This document shows, in pieces, positions 41,746-52,413 of a DNA stretch of 64,000 nt. Within the stretch, counting starts at the first letter, position 1, and each line of letters opens with the position of its first letter. Below the pieces are notes generated by a model. The model was not told where the DNA came from. It ran no database searches and saw only the letters and a list, made by a program, of their open reading frames with translations. This DNA comes from Talpa occidentalis. Its lineage: Eukaryota; Chordata; Mammalia; Eulipotyphla; Talpidae. The stretch covers positions 73,577,683-73,641,682 of the forward strand of contig NW_023601433.1 in NCBI RefSeq assembly GCF_014898055.3, read 5' to 3'. Position numbers and translations under genes: made by a program.

Positions 41746-42785
41746 GACACAAGCAAGCACAATGACTGACATTTTCATTTCTTCTAAATGGGGGGGAAAT
41801 GGAAAGTGCAGAGCACGCAAGAGGTTGCTGGGAATCCAGACGATTTGGTTTCAACAGTCACATCGGAACAGGTGCTAAAACTTTAAGCCCTCCAAAGGTA
41901 GACTATTGGAACAAAGACTCCTGCCAACCTCCAAAAGGCAATATTCTCAAATATGGACACACAGACAAGTAGGGAAGTAGGGAAAACGCATTATGTGTAG
42001 GCAGAAGACAGCAACAAAGAATTTTGTCTGTCTTGACTGGGATGGAGTTAAGAAAAAAACTCCCTTAATTCTTCGAAACCATGGACATACAGTCACATCA
42101 ATTTAGAGTTTAAATTGGAAGAGACCCCCCCCCCGAACTGTGACCGGGCAGAAAACACATTACATCTTCTCAGAGGGTACTAGATACACCCTTAATCACA
42201 AATCCCAGAATTCCCACAGATGCTACCATGCCAAAGATGAGCTTGAATCCCAAATGATAAATCTTACAATAAAGCAAACCACAAAAAGAAAAAAAAAATG
42301 CCTGGAAAGACATGGGAGGAACTATTAGCAGTGGTTGACTTTGAAGAATATAATGGAGGGATGGAATGGAGCAACACTGTGATCTTTTACTTAATACACA
42401 TCTAAAGCAATTTGAGTTTCTTAGAGTAATGAGTTTGCACTGCTTTCTTCTTTCAGTTTTAAAATACAGGATGGAGATGGGAAAAGAGGAAGAGAAGCTA
42501 GCTTTTGTAACTCCAGCCCCCACCCCACCCCTGACCGCCTTGGCTGTGCCCACTGGCTCTGCTGTTGCCTCACAGGGATCCTTTCCATTTGTCAAGGATG
42601 TTTCCATATATAGTGATCGGTCACTTTATCTCAAACCCATAGTTGGAGTCCATGCCACCAAATTGCTTCCAACAGGAGGGAGGAGGCTTTAATTTAATTC
42701 CTCTGCAGGCATCAATCCATCACCAATCTCCTTGCTTTTAAATATCCCCCACCTCTTAAATATTCCTCAATTCCAGTCAACTTTC
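41746..42785. other. Mostly unassigned sequence
   Basis: 42040-42450 is AT-rich with a C-run (42125-42134) and an A-run (42291-42298) and may be a decayed LINE 3' end ('agcagtggttgactttgaag'). 42690-42780 holds pyrimidine-rich sequence. No gene seen. Confidence 0.35.
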
Positions 42786-43226
42786 TCAATCCCTAACCCC
42801 TTCTTCTGTTCAGAACACATCTCAGGAACCTGCTTTCCTGATTCTTCTGCTGACCCCACCAGCCCATCCTCCAGGCAACAACAGTAATCTTCCCAAAATG
42901 CAAATCAGATTCCTTTCCTGCTTGATATGCTCCAGTAGTTTCCTTCTCACTCAGAATAAACTACCAGGTCCTGGATGACCTGATCCCCACAAACCAGTCC
43001 CCTATCATCATCCACTGTAACCTTCCTGCCCCCTCTGCCTCTATCACTCTGTTCCATTCACCAGGGCCACTTGTTAGGACTATGAGTACCCAGCACAGAA
43101 GCACATCACTGCCCAGTCACTTTTCCCAGCACAGGGAAACTCCTTTTCATCCTTTAGATTCAACCCAAATATCCTTTCCCTCAAGAGACCTCCTTGCAAC
43201 CAACCATCTAGAGCAGGCTCTGTGGG
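42786..43226 (+). repeat. L2 LINE 3' region
   Basis: 'cttcccaaaatgcaaatcag', 'ctactggatgacctgatc'-like words, 'cactctgttccattcaccag' and 'caagagacctccttgcaacc'. Possibly the left half of the L2 that ends at 44625, split by the LTR at 43228-44037. Confidence 0.72.
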
Positions 43227-43227
43227 T

Positions 43228-44037
43228 ACCTGTGGTAGACAGAACAATGTCCCAAAGATGACCATGCCCTAATCCCCAAAACCTGTGAATATATAACCTC
43301 TCTGGCAACAGGGACTTTGCAGATGTGACTAAGTTAAGGATCTTGAGATGAAAAGATTATCCGGGTGGGCTCAATGTCAACACAAGCGTCCTCATAAGTG
43401 GGAGACTGGAGGTCAGAGTCAAAATAGGTGATGTGGTGAGAGAAACAGATATTGGAAGATCCTACATTGCTAGTTTTAAGACAAAGGATGGAACCACAAG
43501 CCAAGGAATGTAGGTGAATTCTAGAAGCTAGAAAAGGCCTCCAGAAGGAATCTTCTTTGTTGTTTAAAACAAGACAACAGGCCTGAAACTGAGTCGCTTA
43601 AGCTTAACCTCAAATCCCCAAATGGAGAAATCATTATAGTTTCAGCTCCCAGAAATGGAATTTTAAACCAACCAGTAGTCACCTGATCAGCATTAGTTAG
43701 GAACTCTGCCTGAATGAACCTTGTCATCCCCTAAAGTAATAGCCAATTGCAATAATCAATCCACTTTTTTTCCTAATAAATCCTTGTTCCTGCTCCCTTC
43801 TACCCATAAAAGATCTTCCTTGTACAGTTCCTTGGAGCTTCTTTCTATGTGCTAGATCAGAAGCTGCTCAATGTGTGAATCCTTGAATGTAATAAGGTCT
43901 TTAAAGAAAGTTTGTTTCTCAACACTGCCAGCACCTTGATTTTAGAACCTCTGACCTCCAGAAATACAAGGGAATAAAAGTTGTTTCAAGCCACTAAATT
44001 CATGGTAATTTGTTACAGCAGTGACAGGAAACTAATA
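43228..44037 (+). mobile_element. MaLR-type LTR with a second LTR nested inside
   Basis: Outer pieces 43228-43557 ('tgtggtagacagaacaatgt', 'gatgtgactaagttaaggat', 'cctcataagtgggagactgg') and 43925-44037 ('gacctccagaaatacaaggg', 'gttgtttcaagccactaaat', 'acaggaaactaataaag') are collinear. The split is caused by the insert at 43558-43924. Confidence 0.8.
43558..43924 (+). mobile_element. Solo LTR of an ERV (class I-like), nested
   Basis: About 367 bp from TGTTGTTTAAAAC to TTGTTTCTCAACA, so TG...CA ended. A TATA-like CATAAAAG lies at 43805-43812, followed 3' by a degenerate poly-A signal region ('tgaatgtaataaggtcttta'), giving plus orientation. No internal viral genes remain. The TSD is not clear. 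Confidence 0.72.
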
Positions 44038-44147
44038 AAGTGCCTCTCCAGGGCACCTCAGGCCTACCCAGTGCTGTATGCTCCAGGCAAGCCCAGATGC
44101 CAACCCCAGCATCACTTACCTGCAGAAGGCACACTGGGGGTGCTACA

Positions 44148-44191
44148 AGTTGGGGTATTTATACACCAGAGGGAGTATAAATACCCCAACT
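44148..44191. repeat. Perfect 17-bp inverted repeat (hairpin)
   Basis: Left arm AGTTGGGGTATTTATAC (44148-44164), 10-base loop ACCAGAGGGA, right arm GTATAAATACCCCAACT (44175-44191). No mismatch in either arm. It is not part of a repeat I recognise. Confidence 0.95.
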
Positions 44192-44429
44192 CCCTCTCCC
44201 CAAAGAAGGCACACATATGGGGAGCACATTCTGCCTGGTCTTCCAGCTCTCCAGGCAGGCTCCACTCCTGCACTGTCTTACCCTCCCTGTCTCTCTGCCT
44301 CAGATTTCTTCAGGTTCGTTCTAGAGTCATCTCTCAAAAAAATCACTTGCACCTAAATCCTTACCTCTAAGCAGCCCACACCAAGACACTTCTCCCCCAC
44401 TTTCTCTCTCGCCACCTCCCCCACCCACA

Positions 44430-44625
44430 GCCTCCCCCCATCTCCTCTACCAGCCCAGCACCTATCACAATTGTAACTCCACGTCTACGGCTGGGACTGC
44501 CAGCTCCACCAAGGCAGGGCCACATCCACCTCCTCCACCACGCGTCTCTGGAATCTGGCACAGAGCCTGGCATGCTGGACACGTTGGATAAATGTTTGTC
44601 GAGTGACTGACTGAATAAATCAGCT
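44430..44625 (+). repeat. L2 LINE 3' terminus
   Basis: 'ccagctccaccaaggcaggg', 'ggcacagagcctggcatgct', 'ggataaatgtttgtcgagtg' and TGAATAAA. Confidence 0.85.
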
Positions 44626-44835
44626 TTTTAGAGAAAGCAAAGCATCCTCCTGAAGGCACAAGGCGCTCATACTGCCGGCAGCTTCCTAACTAGTCCTTTG
44701 GGGCTGTTTTAATGGAGCCCAAGTTCCTGCTACAATTAGCAGTCTCCATTTGCATGCAAATAATGGAAGCACCAAAATACGCCAGGGAGTTTGTTCTCCT
44801 AAGTGGATTAAACGTGTCTCTGCAACCAGCACCTG
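44625..44835. promoter_or_regulatory. Candidate non-coding regulatory element
   Basis: Unique block right after the L2 tail: 'aaggcgctcatactgccggc', 'ctacaattagcagtctccat', then the palindromic double octamer and 'gtttgttctcctaagtggat', which carries the NKX2-type word AAGTGG. Confidence 0.5.
44748..44761. promoter_or_regulatory. Palindromic double POU octamer
   Basis: ATTTGCATGCAAAT is a perfect 14-bp palindrome made of two overlapping octamers, one per strand. A CAATTAG homeodomain word lies 15 bases upstream. POU-dimer binding is inferred from sequence only. Confidence 0.6.
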
Positions 44836-45085
44836 CTCATGGGGATCAGGCTTCTTGACTTCTACAGATAGTACAAAGCCAACCAGGCGGGGTCACCCAA
44901 TTGCTGATGAAGAGCCCCAGAAGAGCCCAACTCTGCCTCTGGTTCCTCTCTTGGGGAAGCCTCTTGGAGATACCAGGTGGTGCCCCATCTCCGTGGCTTT
45001 GGCCGGGCTGTGCCCCTGACTTGCAATTCCTCTGGTCCATTTGGAAAAACAATGGTTTATCTTTCCAGACTCACCTCACGCAAGA
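44836..45085. other. Unique sequence, nothing recognised
   Basis: No repeat or coding signature. Confidence 0.4.
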
Positions 45086-45089
45086 TCTC

Positions 45090-45260
45090 CCTTTGTCTTT
45101 CTTACTTTCACCTTCTTGGACAACCCATCCAAGCCCTGCTATCTTGCTCTTCTGACACTTTACTGATGTGGGCGTCTTCACCCCCACCAGGGGCAGGAAC
45201 CCTGTCCATTCCTCCCCATCCCCCACACAGTACACTGTGCCATTGAGTTTTTCCTCCTTC
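45090..45260 (+). repeat. Possible L2 fragment
   Basis: 'caccaggggcaggaaccctg' and 'cccacacagtacactgtgcc'. Confidence 0.45.
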
Positions 45261-45535
45261 TTGACTGTGTCTGAGAGGCCTGGAGGCTCCCCCCACACTC
45301 CTGGTCCACGGTGGGTTCTGAGCAGATAGCAGCTGGAATCTCATAGGCCCACCAAGGTGAAGTCCTGAATGGATTCTAGATGTCTCTAGAAGGGGAGAAA
45401 AGAGTAGGGAGAGAAAACCTTGGAGCTGGTGCAGCTGGACTAAGGAAAGCCCTACCCCTTCCAGCTCGCAGAACTCTGAGTTGATGCTTGCCACCCGCAC
45501 TTGATGCCCTGTGAGAACACCACGGAACTTGGGAC
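45261..45535. other. Unique sequence, nothing recognised
   Basis: No repeat or coding signature. Confidence 0.4.
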
Positions 45536-45890
45536 AAACTTTCTCCATCCTGGGCCTCCCCAGTGGCGCAGCGGTTGAGCGCTGGGTTGCGAAGCTGCCC
45601 GCGGCCTCTGTGGCGCCGGTTCGATCCCCGGCTGCTCCCCGGCCACCCGAGGAGGGTCCCACATGGCGCGGATCTCTCCTGCCGCCCGCTGCTCCCCTCA
45701 GCAGTGTGCTTCGGTCCTTCTGCCTGCTCTGCTCCCTGCTCTGGCTCTGGTGAATTCTCTCACCCTCCCGCCCTTCTGACTGTACCCAGTGCATGTGTAA
45801 ACAAAACAAACAAACAAATAAATAAATAAGTAAACATGCCTCTATTAAAAAAAAAAATTTAAAAAAAAAAAAAAAAACTTTCTCCATCCT
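45536..45890 (+). mobile_element. Youngest tRNA-derived SINE, perfect 16-bp TSD
   Basis: Body 45552-45874 with an A-box-like TGGCGCAGCGGTTGAGCGC and a B box GGTTCGATCC, followed by a CpG-rich body that has barely decayed. A long composite tail holds CAAACAAA and AAATAAAT units plus two A-runs. TSD AAACTTTCTCCATCCT is identical at 45536-45551 and 45875-45890. Intact internal Pol III boxes and an undiverged TSD make it the most recent insertion here. Could be polymorphic in the population. Confidence 0.96.
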
Positions 45891-46215
45891 ACTCACTGGT
45901 GACATCTGGAGGGTTCAGGGTAAGGGAGGTGTGAAGATACTGTTCTCCCAATTGCAGAACATAGAGATGAAGACAGTTTCCAGATTTAGGACAGGGACTT
46001 GGTCTTAGAAAGGCCTGAGCCTTTCATCTGGGTGCAAGCTCGGACATGTCCTGTGAGCTGACATGGTGCAGTCAGAGAAGAACAGACACGCTCCACATCC
46101 TCCTCCTGCCTGTGCAACTATGACGGGGTCTGGCCTGCAGGCAGCCGTCACAGTCCAGGGAGTGCAGGGAGATGTGTCCATAAAGCACTCATTGGAACTT
46201 GCAAAAATCTTCTCA
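45891..46215. other. Unique sequence, nothing recognised
   Basis: No repeat or coding signature. Confidence 0.4.
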
Positions 46216-46217
46216 TC

Positions 46218-46445
46218 TTGTCAGCAGCAGACATCTAATGAAGTCCTACTGTGCACCAGGTGCCACAGACAGCATAAAACAAATCAGACAGGGAGTCTTG
46301 GCTTGTGCCGAAGAGGAAGGGGGAGGTGCAGCCTGAGCAGCATGTGCAGAAGGGACGGTGGGCAGCCCCAGGTCCTGCAGAGCCTGGTAGATAGGTCAGA
46401 AGTTTGGGGTTTGATGCTAAAGACAACAGGAAGCCCAGCAAAACT
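46218..46445 (-). repeat. L2 LINE 3' region, antisense
   Basis: 'gtcctactgtgcaccaggtg', 'aaaacaaatcagacagggag' and 'gacaacaggaagcccagca'. Confidence 0.75.
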
Positions 46446-47225
46446 TTCGAGCACACTTGGAACCCACTATCAGAGGTGCTTGAAGCAAGTATAGCCCCTT
46501 CCTGGCATCTTTGGGCATCTGCCACTTTCCCCACAAATAATCCTGCCTCTTCTTCCTACAGGCACTTGCTCAGAATCTTTACATATTCCGGGAACGCTCC
46601 AAAATCTTTGGCCTCCCTCTTGATAGGATTAAATCACTCAAAACAACACAAGAAGTCAGGGACAGTGCGAGAACCACAGCAAAGAATTTGCCACCATCAC
46701 ACCACACACTTAGTCTCCATTTGGCTGCCATGTACCCTGCCCTGATTGTCATATATAATCCCAAAGAGAGTTCTAGCTCTTTGCAGCAAACATACCCTTT
46801 TTCTTTAGGCAACTCTGGCATTGTGCTTTATCTTCCAGCAGCTTCTCACACCAGGTGGTCCTGGGTCTTGACCCAGCCTGCTCTGTAGGAGTCGTGCTGG
46901 CCTGAAGCTCAGTTGACCACAGAAAGTGGTGGCCCAAATTTTTAGAGACCTCCTGGAGAAGAGGGTTTCTGGCCATATGTTGGTCATCCATGACTTGGGT
47001 ATCATGGGTACCCCTGTTCTTCCTTCACCTGCACCCCCAGATACGGGTCTGTGAGTTGTTACCAGGAGTTGTCTTCACAGGGAATTAGAAGATTTACACA
47101 AAGAACTGGGAAAGAGTTGAAGTTGTCACAGCTGGTGAAGATGGGTGCACCTGTTCTGGAATGATCTTACTGACAAATGAGTTAATAGCATGGCTGTTGA
47201 CACTTCCATAAGATTTCCCCTCAGC
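46446..47225. other. Unique sequence, nothing recognised
   Basis: No repeat or coding signature I can support. Confidence 0.4.
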
Positions 47226-47227
47226 AC

Positions 47228-47500
47228 ACTCCTTGGCCTGCCCCCCAGGGCTTCATGGCTTTGCGCCTGCTGAGCTTGCCTGCCTCGGATCCCTCCATTT
47301 CCCAACTTTCGCTCCATATTCCAGGCTCACCAAAATAGCCAGTAGTTCCTCTTCATCCTCTGCACCTTTGCACATACTGATCCCTCTGCCTGGCACATCA
47401 TTCTCCTCTTTCTGTCCCTGGGAAAAAAATCCATGCTTACTCCACAGTAAAAATGGCCCCCACCCCAGGGAGATACTCTGTCCTGAGTCTCTGGCCATGG
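47228..47500 (+). repeat. L2 LINE 3' region
   Basis: 'gcacctttgcacatactgat', 'ctctgcctggcacatcattc' and 'aaatccatgcttactccaca'. Confidence 0.68.
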
Positions 47501-47604
47501 GTTGTCATTCTGGCCCATCTCGCCCACAGGGAGGGGGTTCTCCAATGTGGGCATTGCATCGCACACCCTCAGTCTACCAGCACCTACTCCCAGCAGACCT
47601 TTGC

Positions 47605-47705
47605 AGCATGAACCTGAAACTGCTGAGACTCTGTTTCCTCAACTGGAGAATGGGATCACCATGCCAACCTCCCCACATTGTGGGCATAAGGAAACAGAAG
47701 ATGCA
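47605..47705 (+). repeat. MIR fragment
   Basis: 'gactctgtttcctcaactgg' then AGAATGGGATCACCATGCC. Confidence 0.65.
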
Positions 47706-48145
47706 GAGGGAAGGAAAAGCAGACCACCCCTCCGAGGAGCCTGGGATCCCAGAGTAGTCCTGACCACCCCCTCTTTGGGTGGGAGCAAAGTGAGGATGGC
47801 ACCAATGTGCACCAGCCCCCTGTTGGGAGAAAGGCAACTAATAGACGCCAAGGGTCATTTACTCCTGACAGCCACACTCCTCGCCTGTCCTCCCTCTGAC
47901 CCTGTGAAGTGGCCATGCCAGGTTAACACTCGCTGACCTCATACCACACTGCTCAAGAGACCAAAAGCAGAACTTGTCCCCAGCCAGGGGCCAGCTGTCC
48001 TCACAGAAGTCACGAGGCTCAGCACACTGAAAGCTGACCCAGGAGGAGCCGAGGCTCCCGCCAAGGCTAAGACAAAACAGCGAGGCAGCTTGAGGGGCCA
48101 GCTGGTGCCAGGAGCTTCCCAGATGCCTTCTCAAAGCCCCATTCC
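47706..48145. other. Unique sequence
   Basis: Nothing certain. Confidence 0.4.
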
Positions 48146-48147
48146 AG

Positions 48148-48262
48148 CCAGGTGAGGGTACACCTTTAGCATCACCAGTCTACAGGTGGGCAACAGGTTT
48201 CACAGTTAGTAAGTAGGGTAGCCAGGACTTGAACCCATATCGGCAGAACATTCTGTTCCCCC
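48148..48262 (-). repeat. MIR fragment, antisense
   Basis: 'aggtttcacagttagtaagt' and 'agccaggacttgaacccata'. Confidence 0.8.
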
Positions 48263-48550
48263 TCTCTGCTTCCTAATCTTAGGCAGTTTCTGCTGTGGAT
48301 GTTTTTAGCCTGTGGACCTCCTCCCCCAGCCTCATGTTCATACTGTGTGTTCTGTGATGCAGGGAGGAGGCCTGAGAGAAGCAGCAAATAAAGACATGGG
48401 TTCTCACCTCTGAGTGTCATTTCTTCCTCTCATGAGCCCAGCTGAGCCCCATAACTCCTGGCCTGGACAGAGGTGCCTTGCACCAGAAGGTTAAGCCCCA
48501 GTTGACCCCACTGCTACCCAGGGGCATCAGGATGATCCCAAATTTACCCT
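48263..48550. other. Unique sequence, nothing recognised
   Basis: No repeat or coding signature. Confidence 0.4.
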
Positions 48551-48554
48551 CCCA

Positions 48555-48910
48555 TCCAGGGACCTGCATTCATCGAGGGCCTACCATGATCACTGCTCAG
48601 GGAGTGGCTTCTGCCACTTCCTTTCATGGGCCCGCTGTGGTCCAGCTATAGGTCCCCCACATCCTTTCAGCAAATATCCATGATCCCCGGAGAGAGAGAC
48701 AGCACAAAATGGATACACCCTACTCTATTGTCACATGGAAAAGACAGACAATATGCATGTAAAAGGAGCAGTTCCTAAGTGAGTGAAGATTGTACAGGCA
48801 TGAATGTGTAGAGAGGGTATAGCATGGGGCAATAGGAGATATGGGAAGCTGCCTGGAGGAGGAGGAGGCACCCACCAGAGCTGAGAGGTTAGAGGTCAGA
48901 AGGAGCTGCC
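48555..48910 (-). repeat. L2 LINE 3' region, antisense
   Basis: 'cattcatcgagggcctacca', 'gacagacaatatgcatgtaa' and 'gaagctgcctggaggaggag'. Confidence 0.72.
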
Positions 48911-49129
48911 CTGTAGAGGACTGAGCAAAGAGCATGGATTAGGGGGCTGGAGCAAGAGGATTTGCCCAGCCCTTGCCATAGAGTGTGGCTCCATCAAGGT
49001 CATCCTTGATGTCCACCTGACCATCCCGGTCCATTTGGCCACCCTATCTCGGTCTCACATTGCAGCTACTCTCACATTGCAGAGCAGCAAGAGTTGACAA
49101 GGCATTTCCTACTCGAGACCTTGACTCCC

Positions 49130-49210
49130 ACATCTGCCCTCAGGTGCATAGACAAGGAAACAGGATCAGAAAGAAAATGTCATCCAAGGTCATACAATCC
49201 AGGTATCCCC
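49130..49210 (-). repeat. MIR fragment, antisense
   Basis: 'gcatagacaaggaaacagga' and 'tcatccaaggtcatacaatc'. Confidence 0.6.
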
Positions 49211-49324
49211 CACTCACCCAGACCCCCACACCTCTCCACCACCACTCCACAATCCCCATAAGGCAATGACTGGAGGACCCTGCCTGCACCCCCTCCCAGG
49301 CCCGCCGGTCTCCCAGGAGGGAAG

Positions 49325-49625
49325 GCGGCTCTGCACCAACCCATATATAACCCACTCCGCGCGCCTTCTCTGCATTAATAAATGGGGAACCAAGGGGTCA
49401 TAAATCCTGGGGCTGCCAATGTCCCTGGGACCAGCTCTTTCTCTGGCCACGCACTAGTACTTTTTACAACCCATTAATTAGTCTCTCTAATAAAGTTTGA
49501 CAAAATGATAACTTGCCCATGAAAAGTGTTGTAATAAATACATTTTCCCTAACTTTCGACCATTCGAGCATGGCCGCCTCATAAACCCTCTGCCATGGTT
49601 CACTGCCTTATTGTCTCTCTATATT
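49325..49625. promoter_or_regulatory. Candidate non-coding regulatory element
   Basis: A long unique AT-rich stretch with scattered CpG: 'ccatatataacccactccgc', 'tctgcattaataaatgggga', 'acaacccattaattagtctc', 'aataaagtttgacaaaatga' and 'ttgtaataaatacattttcc'. The density of ATTA-type words is the highest of any block here. Confidence 0.52.
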
Positions 49626-51030
49626 TCTCCATCACCATGGAAGTTCAGGGCCTGGGGCTTTGTGGACTCAGGATAGGCCTGGACCGGACTCTGGGTACCT
49701 GGCACCTCCAGAGAGTCTGTCATGAATGGTGTCTCTCCTGCTCTCACATCTGCTATGGCTCCTGCTGCCCGGGGCAGGGCCCCAAACTCCAGTCCCACCT
49801 TCCTGAGTCCTGCTTTATCCACACAGCACCTGAAGAAACTGTCTGGATGTTATGTTTGCTTCAAATTGACTCACTGAAATAAATTCATTTAGCAAGGTAA
49901 TTGCACATCATCATTACAGAAAACTAGAAACGCAGCAGAACAGGCCCTGAAAAGGAAATAAAAATAAATACAATGAAAACAAAAGGATGTCACTACATCC
50001 CAGGCACCTACTGCTACTCTCCTGACGCTGCTCTTGAGCCTGCCTTGGCCCTCCGTGCTGTAAAGGGAGGTTAGAGGGGCATCAAAGACCTCCTGTGAGG
50101 CTTGAGGGTCTGAAAAAAGACTCCAGGGAGAGTTACCTCATCCCTGTACAGTGCCCAATAGGGTGCTGCTGGGCAGGTTGGCCAGCAGCGGGGGCCTGGT
50201 CAGGCGAGGGGCTGGGTTGTCCCAGGTGTGTTGCCAGCACACTGTTTCGGGTCACTTAGTGGAGACGGGGCTCTTCACACCTTACAGAAAGTTGATAAAA
50301 CAACTATGGCCCAAGGTGTGGTTTGTGGAGGGCAGGATGGAAAAGTATTGGTTCACTCTCACAGTTCCCCCATCATTAACCTCTTCCACCACCCCCATCC
50401 CATTTAAGGCAGTTAAGACCACTGTTAACTGGACATGTGATCAGCACCTAAACCTGAGCTGCCCGGGCGGGGTTCCTCGGCTCCAGACTCAGGATGCCGC
50501 AGACCTCCTCGCGCTACTCTCCACGCCACGCAGGCAGGGAGGCCAGGTCACCTCCCCAGGATCTGCCTCTGAGCTCCCAACATTTCTCCCTCCCAACACC
50601 AAGGTGGGGATTCAGATGGAAGGTTCTAAATCCCCATGTGTTCCTGCACCCGACTCTGCATCCCTTGAAATTGAAAAAATGAGTTGATGCAATGAAAAGC
50701 ACTGGATACATGTGAGTGCTGGTGGGAGTGAAATTGGGAGAAGCTGCAAGGAAGAGAATGGAAGGTGTGGAGGAGCCAGAGGGGTCTCTTGGGGCCTGTG
50801 GGGGCTGCAAGCTCCAGGGCCTGCTCCTCATCAACAGCAGTGGTGGCTCTTGCCACAGTTTACCAAAGCTCGCTCCCTCCAAAGCTTCAGTTGACGCATC
50901 CCATGCCTGGTGACCCCACTTCAGAGGACCCTGTCCGTGCCAGGTCCTGGGAGTGTCCTGGGAGCCAATTACAGCTGCCGGGCACCATTCGGACATCATC
51001 CAACTGTGCCCCAGCCTGCCTAAGAGCACC
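49626..51030. other. Long unique stretch, no gene recognised
   Basis: 1.4 kb without a clear repeat. 49850-49965 is AT-rich ('caaggtaattgcacatcatc') and may extend the block to its left. The largest frames (178 aa at 50151-50687 plus, 191 aa at 50514-51089 minus) overlap on opposite strands and show no domain or signal I recognise. I do not call them genes. Confidence 0.35.
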
Positions 51031-51031
51031 A

Positions 51032-51125
51032 CATCACATGAAGCCCACATATCAGAGGAGGAAACTGAGGTTCGGAGAGGCTGGGGCACTGGGTCAAAGT
51101 CACAGAGCAGCGCATCGATTTCCTG
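51032..51125 (-). repeat. MIR fragment, antisense
   Basis: 'aggaggaaactgaggttcgg' and 'gggtcaaagtcacagagcag'. Confidence 0.78.
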
Positions 51126-51208
51126 TGACTTCTGTAACGAATGACCCCAAACCTGGTGGTTTCTAACAACAGAAATGTGTTCCCTCGCACTTCTGGAAGC
51201 CAGACGTC

Positions 51209-51633
51209 TAAAATCAAGTTATTGCCACTCATAGATAAATGTGTGTGTGTGTGACAGATGAAATCTTGCCATTTTCCACAACAGGGATGGAACTGGAGGG
51301 GATGGTGCTAAATGAGATAAGTAAGAAGGAGAAAGACAAATACCAGGTGATTTCGCTCATAGGTAGGAGATAAAGGAACCAAGCAAAGGAACGAGAAAAT
51401 GAAGCCAAAACAAACCCTAAAATCTAGAACTGAAGCTACCAGAAGAGGCGGGGGTGGGAGGAAGTTGGGGAGGGGGCTAATCCACTGTGGAGGAGGATTT
51501 GGGGCATGGTGGCATCCACCTGAGAGACGAGAACCTGTACCCCTAAATCATAAGCAGTTTTGTAAAAAACTCTTACAACAGGGTGTTGTTACCTCCGATA
51601 AGTAATAATACAATTTAAACAAATAAAATCAAG
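51209..51633 (+). mobile_element. L1 3' end with TSD
   Basis: Body 51219-51623 with TSD TAAAATCAAG at 51209-51218 and 51624-51633. It keeps the last codons of ORF2 (stop at 51370-51372) and a 3' UTR unlike those of copies A-C. A (TG)n run lies near the 5' break. 5'-truncated and inactive. Confidence 0.9.
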
Positions 51634-51794
51634 GTGCTGGCAGGACCACACCCCTCCTAAGACGTAAGGAGGAATCTGCTCTTTGCTTCTTCCAGTGTCT
51701 GGTGGCTGCAGGGGCCCCTTGGCTTGTGCCCCTATCTGTCCGTCTTTACCCCTGTTTTCACATGCCCCTCCCCACCCCTCATTTCTCTTTCACT

Positions 51795-52413
51795 AAAAAA
51801 ATCTGCAGGGGAGAGGGAAGGGGAGGCATCCGAGCAGGAGAGGGAAGAGCACAAGGGACTAGGGTGATGCTGCACAGGTGAATTGGTGGTGGGGATTTTA
51901 CGGGGACTGCGCCTGAGAGGAGAAAGCATGCATCGCACGAAAATGAACAATGATGTAATATGTTGTAGTGGCCGAATGGGCACAGTGCAGGTTCTCTATG
52001 ACCTCAGCGGACGGGGTAAGGAGAAGAGAGTCCTGGAGCCCTCGGTGGCTTTCAGGCTTTCATTGGGATTTACCAGGTACACGGCAGGCGGGGGTGCTGG
52101 GCCTCCAGGAGGCTGCCAGGTCTTCACTCTGTCTGGGCTCTCCGGCATTCTCTGGTGGGCTCTGCTTCTCTTTTGCTCTCGTTCTCTCTGCTTCTCTGCT
52201 CTTCCGCTGGCGACCCCATGACGCCACCCTTATAAGCCCAGTCTTAGGCCAGGTGTACCCACTTACACATGCCCACACCCTAGTCCAGGTGCCCGCCATC
52301 AGGCATGCATTCAGGACCGCAAGGATCCATCATCCATCCTAATGGCAGGAGGGCAGAAAAGCCTGATACTTTTTCACTTACCCTACATATACATATATAT
52401 ATAAATTTAATTT
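51795..52413 (+). mobile_element. L1 3' UTR fragment, itself split by an ERV LTR
   Basis: 51795-51963 ('ctgcaggggagagggaaggg', 'gaacaatgatgtaatatgt') is the plus-strand version of the 3' UTR subfamily at 7180-7350. 52388-52413 ('tatacatatatatataaatt') is its AT-rich tail. Confidence 0.78.
51964..52387 (-). mobile_element. Solo ERV LTR, antisense
   Basis: Runs from TGTAGTGG to CCCTACA on the plus strand, about 424 bp. Matching its complement to 53611-54009 shows shared blocks: 'aggtacacggcaggcggggg', 'aggtcttcactctg' and 'aatggcaggagggcagaaaa'. The poly-A signal has decayed to AATGAAA-like. Flanks TATGT/TATAC are a possible decayed 5-bp TSD. No internal viral genes. Confidence 0.82.

Noticed and set aside
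45108..45905. 265-codon minus frame, the longest in the window
   Set aside because: Much of it is the antisense of the youngest SINE (45552-45874); the rest is L2-like and unique DNA.
50151..51089. Overlapping 178- and 191-codon frames on opposite strands
   Set aside because: No splice context, domain or codon bias seen; mutual overlap indicates chance open frames in GC-rich DNA.
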